From Curvibacter gracilis ATCC BAA-807 (lineage in GTDB: Bacteria > Pseudomonadota > Gammaproteobacteria > Burkholderiales > Burkholderiaceae_C): a DNA stretch of 64,000 nt. Made by a program: the position numbers and the translations under genes. Of this stretch, positions 17,544 through 26,164 are shown piece by piece. The stretch is taken from assembly GCF_000518645.1 (NCBI RefSeq), contig NZ_JADZ01000031.1, forward strand, positions 1 to 64,000, in the 5' to 3' direction. The notes below the pieces were generated by a model. That model was not told where the DNA came from and made no database searches. It saw nothing but the letters and a program-made list of their open reading frames with translations. Position 1 is the first letter of the stretch. Every line of letters begins with the position of its first letter.

Positions 17544-17780
17544 GGCGCTCCACCACCCCGTTGGCCCCAGTCCCCCCTGGCGTTGGCGCGAATGGCCTTG
17601 AACACGGCCAATGCGATGTCCGACCTGCGCATTCAGCGCCCCCATCCGCATCACCCCCGTCTCCTTTGACGGGGTGCCGGCCTGACGAGCTGCTGGGCCT
17701 GAGTGCCTGCATGCCCCCTGCCGTTCGACAAGGCCGACGTCATGCCATCGCTCATCTGGTGCTGCGCAAGCCGTGTGGAC
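17544..17780. other. gene-free gap between converging genes
   Basis: 237 bases between the LysR stop and the end of a leftward exported-protein gene. I see no gene, clear terminator or repeat. Confidence 0.35.
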
Positions 17781-18323
17781 TCAGTGGGCAGACTCCCAGT
17801 CGGCGTAGGGCTTCCAGCGAACACGGCTGAGGCTGTCGCGGATGAAGCGATCAACCACCTCTTGCTGCAAGGGCCGATAAGTGATTTCGGCGACGACGGC
17901 TGAGCGTTCGTGAACGTAGGCATACCGCAAGAAGCGAGTCCCATCGGACTGCTCGAACAGGCTGAAGATCTCGGCCTCAAATCGGTCCACTTTGCGGCGC
18001 TTCATCGGCTGAAGCAGCCTCATGTTGTGAGCGCTACCGTAGTTGCGCTGGTACTGGGCTTCGTTGTCGAGTCGCTCGCGCATCAGTTCGGCCCTCTGGT
18101 CTTTGGGCTCAGGCGGACCTTTGAGCCGGACACAGCTCACCACGGCCTCCATGCCCTCCAAGCCCGTGGCCAGCTCGATCGAGTCTGGGACGGTTGACCA
18201 CGTGGCAGGCAGCGGGATCGTGTAGCAGGCAGTCTCTAGGTTGGCCGCATTCACGCAGGCAGGCCAAACCACCGCGAGGGCGGCAAGGGGCTTCACCAAC
18301 AAGGCATAAAAGGTCTTGCGCAT
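17781..18323 (-). CDS. exported protein of unknown function
   Basis: 180 residues with a signal peptide (LLVKPLAALAVVWPACVNA). The mature part starts with a Cys (ETACYTIPLPATW) and a second Cys in VVSCVRLKG, giving a possible disulfide. Its ending (FIRDSLSRVRW) and overall alpha/beta pattern recall small periplasmic lipoyl/PsbP-like domains, but no family can be named. It lies 42 bases downstream of another exported-protein gene, so the two probably share a transcript. Confidence 0.55.
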   Translation of the reverse strand: MRKTFYALLVKPLAALAVVWPACVNAANLETACYTIPLPATWSTVPDSIELATGLEGMEAVVSCVRLKGPPEPKDQRAELMRERLDNEAQYQRNYGSAHNMRLLQPMKRRKVDRFEAEIFSLFEQSDGTRFLRYAYVHERSAVVAEITYRPLQQEVVDRFIRDSLSRVRWKPYADWESAH

Positions 18324-18365
18324 GGGTTCAGGGTTCTTATCAAGTGGGACGTCGGCGCCGCCTGG

Positions 18366-19118
18366 TCACGGCTGACGCTGGTAGCTGACACCGTCAAAGA
18401 AATAGATCTGATCGCTCCAGGGCGGCACGCCGCCCACAGGCTTGCCGTCAGGGCCTTCGGTCCACGACTTCTGTCGCTGGCGCAGGTCGCGCAGGCCGTG
18501 GTGCCCAGCACCGGGCTGGACGACCAAAATCGAATGGCTGAGCGTCGCCGGAGCGCAGTCGTCGTTGCAGTCTCGAAAGTCAGAACGCTCGTCGACAGTC
18601 ATCTCAAAGACGCGCCGCAGCCGGCTGCCGTCGAAATGGTAGAGCCACAGGTACACGAAGCGGTCATTCATCTGGGCGCCCCGGTTGCGGGTGCTCAGCC
18701 GCAGCCCAAGTGTCAGACCGCTCTCCACGCGTTCGGACAGGACAAAGCGCGTGTTGTCAAAGCGCAATGCCTCCAACGGTCCCTCAAGGCTCGGGCCTGC
18801 TGACACTTGCTGTCGCAACAGGGGCTGCCCCTCCAGCTGCAACTCGAGCACAAGCCGATCACCCTGTCGATCCTTGGCACCGATCCAGCAGGCACGGGCC
18901 ACAACGTTGCGCCCCTGCCATGGGAAGTTCTGCACGGCAGTGAGGGGATCGGCGTCCGCCGATGACGGGGGGCACGCCGGCTCCAGCGCTGCACCTGCAG
19001 CCCCGGTGGACTGGGCCCAAGCCGACGAAGCAGCGGGCACCACGGCAAGCAAGGCAGTGGCCAATGCGAGCTGAAAAAAGAAAGAAAGGCGAGAAAGGTC
19101 GCAGAGGGATCGGATCAT
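18366..19118 (-). CDS. exported protein of unknown function
   Basis: 250 residues from ATG 19118, where a proper signal peptide starts (LSFFFQLALATALLAVV...SSAWAQ); an upstream in-frame start at 19253 would hide it. Cysteines occur in pairs (EPACPPS, ARACWIG, DCNDDCAP) suggesting disulfides outside the cytoplasm. The closing motif IYFFDGVSYQRQP and the strand-rich middle suggest a beta-sandwich. Not recognised. It probably forms a transcript with the next leftward gene. Confidence 0.55.
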   Translation of the reverse strand: MIRSLCDLSRLSFFFQLALATALLAVVPAASSAWAQSTGAAGAALEPACPPSSADADPLTAVQNFPWQGRNVVARACWIGAKDRQGDRLVLELQLEGQPLLRQQVSAGPSLEGPLEALRFDNTRFVLSERVESGLTLGLRLSTRNRGAQMNDRFVYLWLYHFDGSRLRRVFEMTVDERSDFRDCNDDCAPATLSHSILVVQPGAGHHGLRDLRQRQKSWTEGPDGKPVGGVPPWSDQIYFFDGVSYQRQP

Positions 19119-19320
19119 GACTGTAGAGAACCCTTCGGGGTTTTCGTCGATTTGAATCGGCCAACGAAGTATCGCCGCTCGCGGTCGTCCGGCCCGGCGC
19201 GGAACACCACGGTCTGCGCCAGCGCCAGCAGGCCTGATATGTGCGTGTGCCATGCAAAAGGTCGGATATAACGAAAGGGCGTGTCATGGCTCAACCACGC
19301 GACCGCCAACCAAGCCCTTC

Positions 19321-20103
19321 ATGACCATCCAAGCCACCACCCCATCCTCAACCCGTCGCCATCCCGCCCTTCGCTGGGGCGCATGCCTCGCCATGCTGGT
19401 GCTCACGGCCGGCTGCAACTCGCTGCCGCATGACTTTTCGCCGGAACTCGACTGGGCTCCGCTGCTGGAGGGCAAGGCCGACCTTCAATTCAAGGGCGTG
19501 GTGATACCGGCCCCGATGATGGCCTCAGCCGGTTCGACGCAGAAAGTGACGCTGCAGCCATCCTGGCGCCGCGCGGAGTGGGGCAGGAACGACTTCAGCA
19601 CCTGGGCCATGCCGCTGGTGGGCAGCCTGGTGCAGTCGGGTGCGTTCAAGGTCCGGGCGTTCCCCGCGCCCATGGGGCCGATGAATCAGATGCTGGAGGC
19701 GGTGCTGTTCATGCCGTCCACGCGCCCCGACATCTTGCTGGCGATGCCGGATACGCTGCCGGCGCAGGACCAGCTCTTGAGTGGCCAGGCCGGCAAGGGG
19801 CAGGACGGCATCCGCAAGATCCTCGAAAAGCATCGCCTTTGGTTCGTCCCCGCGCTGATCGACTACTGCCCTGGGGCCCCTGCCCCGGCGGACTGCGCCG
19901 CGGCGCGCGCCGTGGCCTCTCAGATCAACAACGCTGTGTTGGTGACCCGCCTGATTCCGGATCGCGACGACCTGGTGGTGGTGGCCGATGGCAAGGTGTG
20001 GGCCCTCGGCAAAGCCCGCCAGATCAGCGCCGGCGGCAAGAACTTTGAACTGGTGCCGGTCGCCTCCGAGCCTGGCATGCTGGAGCTGCGCCTGTCGCGC
20101 TGA
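19321..20103 (+). CDS. lipoprotein of unknown function
   Basis: 260 residues from ATG 19321. The signal ends in LTAGC, a lipobox, followed by NSLPHDFSPELDW. The middle has a WRRAEWGRNDFSTWAM stretch and the C-terminal part VLVTRLIPDRDDLVVVADGKVWALGKA. No family is recognised. It sits between two leftward exported-protein genes, reading the opposite way, and its start region overlaps the promoter region of gene 18366-19118. Confidence 0.55.
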   Translation: MTIQATTPSSTRRHPALRWGACLAMLVLTAGCNSLPHDFSPELDWAPLLEGKADLQFKGVVIPAPMMASAGSTQKVTLQPSWRRAEWGRNDFSTWAMPLVGSLVQSGAFKVRAFPAPMGPMNQMLEAVLFMPSTRPDILLAMPDTLPAQDQLLSGQAGKGQDGIRKILEKHRLWFVPALIDYCPGAPAPADCAAARAVASQINNAVLVTRLIPDRDDLVVVADGKVWALGKARQISAGGKNFELVPVASEPGMLELRLSR

Positions 20104-20148
20104 CCCCACGGCCGGACGGCGTCTTGCCGCGAGAGCGGCAACGCCGCC

Positions 20149-21276
20149 TCACAGCTTGACCCGCTTCAGCACCACAATCCCAAAAATGCCGGGCCGCTCC
20201 CCCACATCGGTCTGCGGCGTGTCTGGGCCTGCCTGCATCAGGCGGGCCTCCAGCAGAACGACCAGGTACTGCCCATCGGCGCCAAAGAACATCCCACGAG
20301 CCCTGTAGGTGGGATCGCTCAAGCCATGTTGATCCGGTTGCTCAGGCTGGATGTAGTGGCAGTCTGCGTCGTAGCGGCACTTCTGGATCTGGCCTTGGGC
20401 ATTGACGTAGCCCTGCGTCAGCCTGAAATGGGTCAAGCCGCCAAAGCGCTGCGCTGGCGCGCTGGGGGTTTCATCCACCTGGCGCTTCACAGGCAGGCGG
20501 AGCGTCTCGGTGCCCCGCTCAGTTTCGACCTTGATCTGCAACATGCCGCTGAGCTGGTTCTCCAGCGTCAGCTCCACCTGGGCGTCGTGCACCTTGGCTT
20601 TTTCTTGCCGCAGCCATTTGTTGTAGCTGCCATAAACATTGCGCAGCAAGCTGGCCGATTCGAGCACAAAGCGCACGCTGCCTTTGTCTGACACATCACT
20701 CCAGGGCGTGACCTTGCCGGTCAGAAAGCGCAGGTATTGCTTGGGGTCGGTGTTGGCCTTGTAGCGGCGCTCCAGTGTTTCTTGCCCCACAACCACCCAC
20801 CAGGGGTGTTCAAGCTTCAGATCGGTCGCGACCCGGTTGCCCAAACGGCAGCAGCGGGGCGAGCCCTGGGCAAAGCGCCCCCACCAGAGTTCACCGGTCT
20901 CGCCCCAACGGCCCTGCTCTGCAGCGGTGATCGGGCTCAGGTCCATCATCGAATCCTCTGGCCGGGCGGGCGGGCCCGCAAGGCGCCACAGCCGAAACCC
21001 CTGCAAACCACCCTCTGAAAAAGCCGCCGTCATGCCGTCGTTGCTGAGCTGGCTTTTGAGCGGGTCAAAGTCGGGCTCACCGCTGGGCAACACGGTGTTG
21101 AGCGTCATCACCGACTGGCCACAGGCCCAATCGATCTTGGCTGGCGCTTTCAGCAGCCACTCGGTATCGGGCTTGCGTGCCTCGCAGGCGATGACGGGGG
21201 CCGGCTGGGCCAACGCCGCAGGCGCCCCCATCCACTGGGCGGCCCAAAACAGGCCGCAAGCCAACATGACTCGCAT
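20149..21276 (-). CDS. exported protein of unknown function
   Basis: 375 residues with a short signal peptide ending APAALAQP. The mature protein includes ACEARKPDTEW, GSPRCCRLG and KCRYDADCHYI, so at least six cysteines sit outside the cytoplasm. The middle section (LTLENQLSGMLQIKVE) is strand-rich and there is a repeated 'LRLWRL/TLRLPV' pattern. No known domain is visible. With genes 17781-19118 and 19321-20103 it makes a block of four secreted proteins without a recognisable enzyme. Confidence 0.55.
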   Translation of the reverse strand: MRVMLACGLFWAAQWMGAPAALAQPAPVIACEARKPDTEWLLKAPAKIDWACGQSVMTLNTVLPSGEPDFDPLKSQLSNDGMTAAFSEGGLQGFRLWRLAGPPARPEDSMMDLSPITAAEQGRWGETGELWWGRFAQGSPRCCRLGNRVATDLKLEHPWWVVVGQETLERRYKANTDPKQYLRFLTGKVTPWSDVSDKGSVRFVLESASLLRNVYGSYNKWLRQEKAKVHDAQVELTLENQLSGMLQIKVETERGTETLRLPVKRQVDETPSAPAQRFGGLTHFRLTQGYVNAQGQIQKCRYDADCHYIQPEQPDQHGLSDPTYRARGMFFGADGQYLVVLLEARLMQAGPDTPQTDVGERPGIFGIVVLKRVKL

Positions 21277-21544
21277 AAAGGGTTTCCTCCTGGTGTTTTG
21301 TGTATGCGAATGATGCCTTGTTGAGCACCATGAACACCGACAATTTGCGCGAACCTCATGCCCCCTGGGCCGTGCGCCGAAATCGCCCTTTTGTGATCCT
21401 GCTGCCCTGGGTCCGGCTGATCATTCCGCGCAACGGAAGACAGCCTTCGGCTCGATGGGCGTTCTGCTTTCTGGCCAGACCAGCCACAGTTCATGCACCC
21501 GCTGCACTGTCTGGCAGCCAAGAACACACGAGGGGATCCCCCAC

Positions 21545-22171
21545 ATGAGCCGCGCCTACTCCGACATCGCTTTCACACCCGCCGTGCGGGCCATGCAGAC
21601 CCGCATGGGCAGCCGGTCGGCCTACGCTGCGTTCGACCACGCCGAAGACCGTCGCCACACGCTGACCGAGCACGAAGCCGGGTTCATCCGCGAACGCGAT
21701 GGCTTCTACCAGGCCACGGTCAGCGAGACCGGTTGGCCTTACGTGCAGTACCGGGGCGGGCCAGCCGGCTTTCTGCAGGTGCTCGATGCCAGCACCCTGG
21801 CCTACGGCGACTTTCGCGGCAACCGGCAGTACATCAGCGTGGGCAACCTGGGCGGCAACGACCGCATCTCGCTGATGCTGATGGACTACGCCAGCCGCCA
21901 GCGCCTGAAGATCCTGGGCCGCGTGCGCCTGGTCAGCGAAGCCGAAGACCCGGCGCTGCTCGCACGGCTCAGGGTGCCGGGCTACCGCGGCCAGATCGAG
22001 CGGGCCTTCGTCATCGACGTTGAAGCCTTCGACTGGAACTGCCCGCAGCACATCACGCCACGCTTCACCGAAGCCGAGATCGAGCAAGCCGTGCAACCCC
22101 TGCGCGACGAGCTTGAGCAGCTGCGCCAAGAGCTGGCCCGGCTGCGGGCGGCCTCAGCGCAACAGCCCTAG
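21545..22171 (+). CDS. pyridoxamine 5'-phosphate oxidase-family (FMN-binding split barrel) protein
   Basis: 208 residues from ATG 21545. The split barrel is recognised in FYQATVSETGWPYVQYRGGPAGFLQVLD, DFRGNRQYISVGNL and RISLMLMDYASRQRLKILGRVRLV, matching the family of flavin-binding proteins related to PNPOx and to heme-utilisation/nitroreductase-like proteins. A C-terminal helix (residues about 180-205, LEQLRQELARLRA) is an added coiled coil. A cofactor FMN is likely; the substrate is unknown. The following small gene may be co-transcribed. Confidence 0.75.
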   Translation: MSRAYSDIAFTPAVRAMQTRMGSRSAYAAFDHAEDRRHTLTEHEAGFIRERDGFYQATVSETGWPYVQYRGGPAGFLQVLDASTLAYGDFRGNRQYISVGNLGGNDRISLMLMDYASRQRLKILGRVRLVSEAEDPALLARLRVPGYRGQIERAFVIDVEAFDWNCPQHITPRFTEAEIEQAVQPLRDELEQLRQELARLRAASAQQP

Positions 22172-22258
22172 CCCACCCCGGCCACCCAACCCCACCGCCC
22201 CGGTGCGAGGCCACCGGGGTGGGCTTGCCCTTCGCGCCTCAACCCCAGGAGTTTCAAC

Positions 22259-22600
22259 ATGCACATCAAGCAAATGCTCACCAAGGCCCGGTCCGACGCC
22301 GCCATCACCCCTGTCGAGGCACGCGACGCGATGCTCGGCTGCTTTGTCACCATCCACGGCGAGACGCTCAAGCGCGGCGCCGCGCTGCTGGGCAAGCCCC
22401 TCAGCGACGAGCAGGCCGAGCACCATGCCACCGTCATCATGAAGGGCCTGCTCGGCCCCCAGTGGGACCGCCCGACAAAAGCGGCCCTCGCCGACGCGCG
22501 CATCCGCATGGATCAGAAGATGAACTTTTCGCAAGCGCCACAGGATCTGCAAGACCTGCACGAACAGGTCTGCAACCTGATCGTCAGCAAGACGGCCTGA
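22259..22600 (+). CDS. small conserved-looking protein of unknown function
   Basis: 113 residues with a purine-rich leader (CCCAGGAG) before ATG 22259. Helical throughout, with a single Cys pair (Cys28, Cys106) and the segment GPQWDRPTKAALADARIRM. No signal peptide or membrane segment. It lies 87 bases after the flavin-type oxidoreductase and may share its transcript. I do not recognise a family. Confidence 0.5.
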   Translation: MHIKQMLTKARSDAAITPVEARDAMLGCFVTIHGETLKRGAALLGKPLSDEQAEHHATVIMKGLLGPQWDRPTKAALADARIRMDQKMNFSQAPQDLQDLHEQVCNLIVSKTA

Positions 22601-22624
22601 GCCCTGCCTGAGACCGCCGCCGCC

Positions 22625-23527
22625 TCAGGCGTGCGGATCCAGGCGCTGGCGCAGCCGCTCCAGCGCCAGATCGATGAAGGCACGCGCCTTGTGCGAGGCG
22701 TGCCGCCCCTCGCGGTGCACCAGATGCACCGGCAGCGGGGCCAACTCAAAGCGCTCCAGCACCCGCCGCAATTGCCCGCGGCGCACCAGTTCATCCACCT
22801 GGTAAGACATCAGACGCGTCAGGCCGAAGCCCTCCACGGCAGCGGCAATCGCTGAATCATTGGTGGTGGTCAGCATGCGTGGCACCACCCGCACCGACCG
22901 CAACTCCCCCTCCACCTTGAAACGCCACTCGGGCGCGGGCGTGACCGCATTGGCAGAGATCAGCGTGTGGCTGGGCAAGTCCTCAGGCTGCTGCGGCTCG
23001 CCGTGGGCATCCAGGTAGCTGGGGGCGGCGCAGATCACCCGGCGCACGCTGCCGACCCGCACGGCCTGCAGCGACGAATCGGGCAGCTCGCCAATGCGCA
23101 CGGCCACATCCACGCCCTCGTCCGTCAGGTTCACGACCCGGTCCATGAACCAGCAGGCGGCGGTGACTTCGGGATAGCGCTGCAAAAACTCGGTGACCAC
23201 GGGCGTCACATGCAGCGCACCGAACAGCACCGGCGCAGTGACCGTCAAGCGGCCGCGCGGTGCCCCATGCAGGCCGCTGACCGACTCATCGGCCTCGGCC
23301 AACTCGGCCAGGATGCGCCGGCAATCTTCCACATAGCGCGCACCCGCCTCGGTCACCCGCACCACCCGCGTCGTGCGCGTCAGCAGGCGGGCGCCCAGGT
23401 GGGCCTCCAGCTCGCCGATGGCCCGCGTGACCGCCGGCGGGGAGATGCCCAGCTTGCGGGCCGCGCCGGCAAAGCCCCCCACATCCACCACCGCCACAAA
23501 GACATTGATCAGGTGCAGTCGATCCAT
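22625..23527 (-). CDS. LysR-family regulator
   Basis: 300 residues with the LysR HTH at 1-60 (VVDVGGFAGAARKLGISPPAVTRAIGELEAHLGARLL) and a C-terminal effector domain of the AaeR/DsdC-like type. It faces the carboxymuconolactone-decarboxylase-family gene 23666-24214 across 138 bases, the usual divergent layout for a regulator and its target. The effector cannot be predicted. Confidence 0.88.
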   Translation of the reverse strand: MDRLHLINVFVAVVDVGGFAGAARKLGISPPAVTRAIGELEAHLGARLLTRTTRVVRVTEAGARYVEDCRRILAELAEADESVSGLHGAPRGRLTVTAPVLFGALHVTPVVTEFLQRYPEVTAACWFMDRVVNLTDEGVDVAVRIGELPDSSLQAVRVGSVRRVICAAPSYLDAHGEPQQPEDLPSHTLISANAVTPAPEWRFKVEGELRSVRVVPRMLTTTNDSAIAAAVEGFGLTRLMSYQVDELVRRGQLRRVLERFELAPLPVHLVHREGRHASHKARAFIDLALERLRQRLDPHA

Positions 23528-23564
23528 TATTCCTCCGTTCGTAATGGTGAATTGGATATGGAGG

Positions 23565-23576
23565 TGATTCTAATCA
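23565..23576. promoter_or_regulatory. inverted repeat between LysR gene and AhpD-like gene
   Basis: TGATTCTAATCA contains TGATT and AATCA as a perfect inverted repeat around CT, within a longer imperfect dyad. Its place in the divergent promoter gap makes it a candidate LysR binding site. Confidence 0.35.
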
Positions 23577-23665
23577 TCCACCGATTCAACGACAGTTCAT
23601 CCACCCGCTGCGAACCCAGCGGGTACCCCAACTGAACCACTCTTTCAACACTTTGGAGATTGAAC

Positions 23666-24214
23666 ATGTCCCGCCTCAGCATCCCTACCGTCGAGCAATC
23701 CCTGCCTGCCAGCCAGCCTCTGCTGGCCGCTGTCGAAAAGCAACTGGGCGTCGTGCCCAACCTGATGAAGCTGGTCGGCCACAGCCCTGCCGGGCTGGAA
23801 GGCTATCTGTCGCTGAACGGTGCCCTCAACAAGGGCAAGCTCAGCCATGCGCTGCGCGAGCGCATCGCACTGACCGTGGCCGAATTCAATGGCTGCGATT
23901 ACTGCCTGTCGGTGCACAGCTACCTGAGCGCCAACGTCGCCAAGCTCAGCCCCGCAGAGATCGACGCGGCCCGCGACGGCCGCTCGGACGACCCGCGCAC
24001 CGCCGCGGCCCTGCACTTTGCACGCCGTGTCGCCGAATCACGCGGCCGCGTGTCTGACGCCGACCTGGCCACCCTGCGCGCCGCCGATTTCGACGAAGCC
24101 GCCGTGCTCGAGATCGTGCTGAACGTGGCCCTCAATGTGCTGACCAACTACGTCAACAACGTGGCCCAGACCGACATTGACTTTCCGGTGGTCACCGCCC
24201 GGCAAGCGGCCTGA
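23666..24214 (+). CDS. carboxymuconolactone decarboxylase / AhpD-like alkylhydroperoxidase
   Basis: 182 residues from ATG 23666 with a TTGGAGA ribosome binding site; an upstream TTG is not used. The AhpD-type active site is seen as EFNGCDYCLSVHSY, with the CxxC pair (Cys83, Cys86) and the nearby His. Such proteins reduce peroxides through their CxxC dithiol. It is divergent from the LysR gene 22625-23527, which probably switches it on under oxidative or related stress. Confident in the family, not in the substrate. Confidence 0.85.
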   Translation: MSRLSIPTVEQSLPASQPLLAAVEKQLGVVPNLMKLVGHSPAGLEGYLSLNGALNKGKLSHALRERIALTVAEFNGCDYCLSVHSYLSANVAKLSPAEIDAARDGRSDDPRTAAALHFARRVAESRGRVSDADLATLRAADFDEAAVLEIVLNVALNVLTNYVNNVAQTDIDFPVVTARQAA

Positions 24215-24332
24215 TCGCCATCGGGGCCCGGCTTTCAACGGCCACGGCCCCTGCGATCCTTTCAACGCGCCGCGGGCCCATCCCACACCTTGCGGCACCC
24301 CACCCAAGCCACCCACCGCGACTTGCCCCACC

Positions 24333-25217
24333 ATGAGCCACCCCATCATGACCGCCGCCCACCCCGAAACACAAGACCTGCGCCAGGCCTTGCTGGCCAG
24401 CCTGCTGGTCTCGGCCTGGATGGTCGAGGCGCGCGACCCTTACACGGGCGGACACCTGTGGCGGGTGGCACGCCTGGCCCACGCGCTGGCCCTGCAGTCG
24501 GGCAGCACGCCGCGCGAGGCCAGCCGCATCGCCATCGCAGGCTTTCTGCACGACCTGGGCAAGGTCGGCATCTCCGATGCCATCCTGCGCAAGCCGGGCC
24601 CGCTCAGCGATGACGAGTTCGCGACCATCAGAACGCACCCCCGGATAGGCGCCCGCATGCTGGCCGGCCACCCCCTGGCCGGCCTGGTCGTGGCCGTGAT
24701 CCACCACCATCACGAGATGCCCAACGGCAAGGGCTACCCCATGGGCCTGACCGACACCGAGATTCCGCACGACGCCCGCCTGGTGGGCCTCTGCGATGCC
24801 TTCGATGCCATGACCAGCGCACGCCCCTACCGAAAGGGCATGCCCATCGCCCAGGCGCTGGACATCATCGAATCCGAGCTGGGGCAGCAGTTTGATCGGG
24901 CCCTGGGCGCCACCTTCGTGCAGATGGGCCGCGCCGGGGTTTTTGACGGCATCGTCGGCCACAGTGACGAAGGCACGCCATTGCAGCATTGCCCGGCCTG
25001 CGGCCCGACGCTGGTCCGCACGCGCAGCAGCCGCGCCGGTGACCACTTTGGCTGCCCCGCCTGCACCGGCCGCTTGACCTGGACCGACACCCAGCAAGGG
25101 CTGCGCGCCCTGCCGACCGGGGAACCCGCGTCAGCGCAAGAGCTGGAGCCCGGGCTGGACCGGGTGCAGATCGAAACGCTGGTGCAGGAATGGGGGGATG
25201 CGATGGATGGCGCATGA
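24333..25217 (+). CDS. HD-GYP cyclic-di-GMP phosphodiesterase with C-terminal zinc ribbon
   Basis: 294 residues from ATG 24333. The HD-GYP core is intact: DPYTGGHLWRVARLA, HDLGKVGI (His73-Asp74), the HHHHEMPNGKGYP motif (124-136) and DAFDAMTSARPYR. These proteins hydrolyse c-di-GMP to pGpG or GMP. Unusually, about residues 215-255 add a CPACGPTL...CPACTGRL four-cysteine ribbon that could bind zinc or DNA/RNA. There is no receiver or sensory domain. No neighbour in the same direction adjoins it. Confidence 0.85.
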   Translation: MSHPIMTAAHPETQDLRQALLASLLVSAWMVEARDPYTGGHLWRVARLAHALALQSGSTPREASRIAIAGFLHDLGKVGISDAILRKPGPLSDDEFATIRTHPRIGARMLAGHPLAGLVVAVIHHHHEMPNGKGYPMGLTDTEIPHDARLVGLCDAFDAMTSARPYRKGMPIAQALDIIESELGQQFDRALGATFVQMGRAGVFDGIVGHSDEGTPLQHCPACGPTLVRTRSSRAGDHFGCPACTGRLTWTDTQQGLRALPTGEPASAQELEPGLDRVQIETLVQEWGDAMDGA

Positions 25218-25312
25218 CCGCAGCACCAACGCCGCAACGGCTGCCAGCGATCAACCCTCGCCGGTGCCCGGCAGCAACCGAGCGATAGGGATCGATCGGC
25301 TTGGGCAGGCCC

Positions 25313-25654
25313 TCAATCCCAGCGGAAGCCCTGGTCCTGCATGTAGACGTTGCGGACGCCCTTGCACCAGTCGAGCTTGAACTGCTCAGAGCCGTAGTTC
25401 TCCCAGGTCACCCGAAACGGCACCACGCAGTCGCCGCTGTCGCTGTTCCAGTCCATCGAGGCCGATTCGCCAGGGCGGATCTTTTCACCCTTGTTCAGCC
25501 AATTCTTGCTCCACTGCCCATCCTGGTAGGTGGAGAAGCCAACAATGTTGTAGCCAGCCGCCTTGTTGTGCAGCTTGAATGCGTACTCGCCCGCCCAACT
25601 GCTTTGAGACAGCAGAACCGCCAATGCCAAGGCCGCGGTTTTGAAATGCTTCAT
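25313..25654 (-). CDS. small exported protein of unknown function
   Basis: 113 residues from ATG 25654, which starts a clean signal peptide (TAALALAVLLSQSSWAGEYAF). The mature domain is about 90 residues with two cysteines (GDCVVPF, DWCKGV) and an Asp/Ser-rich WNSDSGDC turn. The layout recalls small beta-sandwich proteins but no family is recognised. Upstream lies the 500-base gap at the left edge of the defence-type island. Confidence 0.55.
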   Translation of the reverse strand: MKHFKTAALALAVLLSQSSWAGEYAFKLHNKAAGYNIVGFSTYQDGQWSKNWLNKGEKIRPGESASMDWNSDSGDCVVPFRVTWENYGSEQFKLDWCKGVRNVYMQDQGFRWD

Positions 25655-26164
25655 GGGATGCTCCTCTGTTTGCTGAAAAATGTTTGCAAATGTTAGCCAA
25701 ACAACGAGGGGACTTTTGCTGCAAGACGAGGTCAGCCGCCTCAAGGAAGCCCATCAGGCCCAGGCTTGCATCAACAGCCTGCTGTCTCCGCATCAGCATG
25801 CCGCCGCGCGAACGGCCCGAAGAGTTCAACGTCACGCCTGGAGACCTGCGGGTATTGGTTCGGGTGACGCAGGCGGGGGTGGAAAGGCGGGCGGGGGCTG
25901 TGGAGGCGGCTATTGGGGTGTTGAGGTGGGTTGAGGGGTGACGGCTTTGCAGCGGTTGCGGTCGGTGGCGCAGATCAATTGGCTGACGGATACCGACCAT
26001 GAGCAGCCGGCTACGAACAAACGGTCCCGAAACGGATAGCATCTAGATCGATGGCGGAGCCGCGAAACTCTTACACAGGAAGCTGACCTACTCGAGGTTG
26101 CCGATCTTCTCGCCGCCGAGCTTCGAGGCAGGGCACACACGACATTGCCCGTTAAGGTGAATAA
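25655..26164. other. gene-poor region at the left edge of the defence-type island
   Basis: 510 bases. Short open frames (for example ATG 25798 to 25941) have protein-like composition but no recognised family and no ribosome binding site; they could be a frame-disrupted remnant. A 15-base element TGCAGCGGTTGCGGT at 25948-25962 recurs at 28348-28362 on the far side of the next two genes. Confidence 0.4.
25948..25962 (+). repeat. left copy of a direct repeat flanking the Mrr/DUF3800 block
   Basis: TGCAGCGGTTGCGGT, identical to 28348-28362, followed in both places by a CAGATC a few bases later and a looser similarity ending in ACGG. The copies are 2.4 kb apart. It could be a footprint of insertion or simply a genome-wide intergenic motif. 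Confidence 0.4.
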
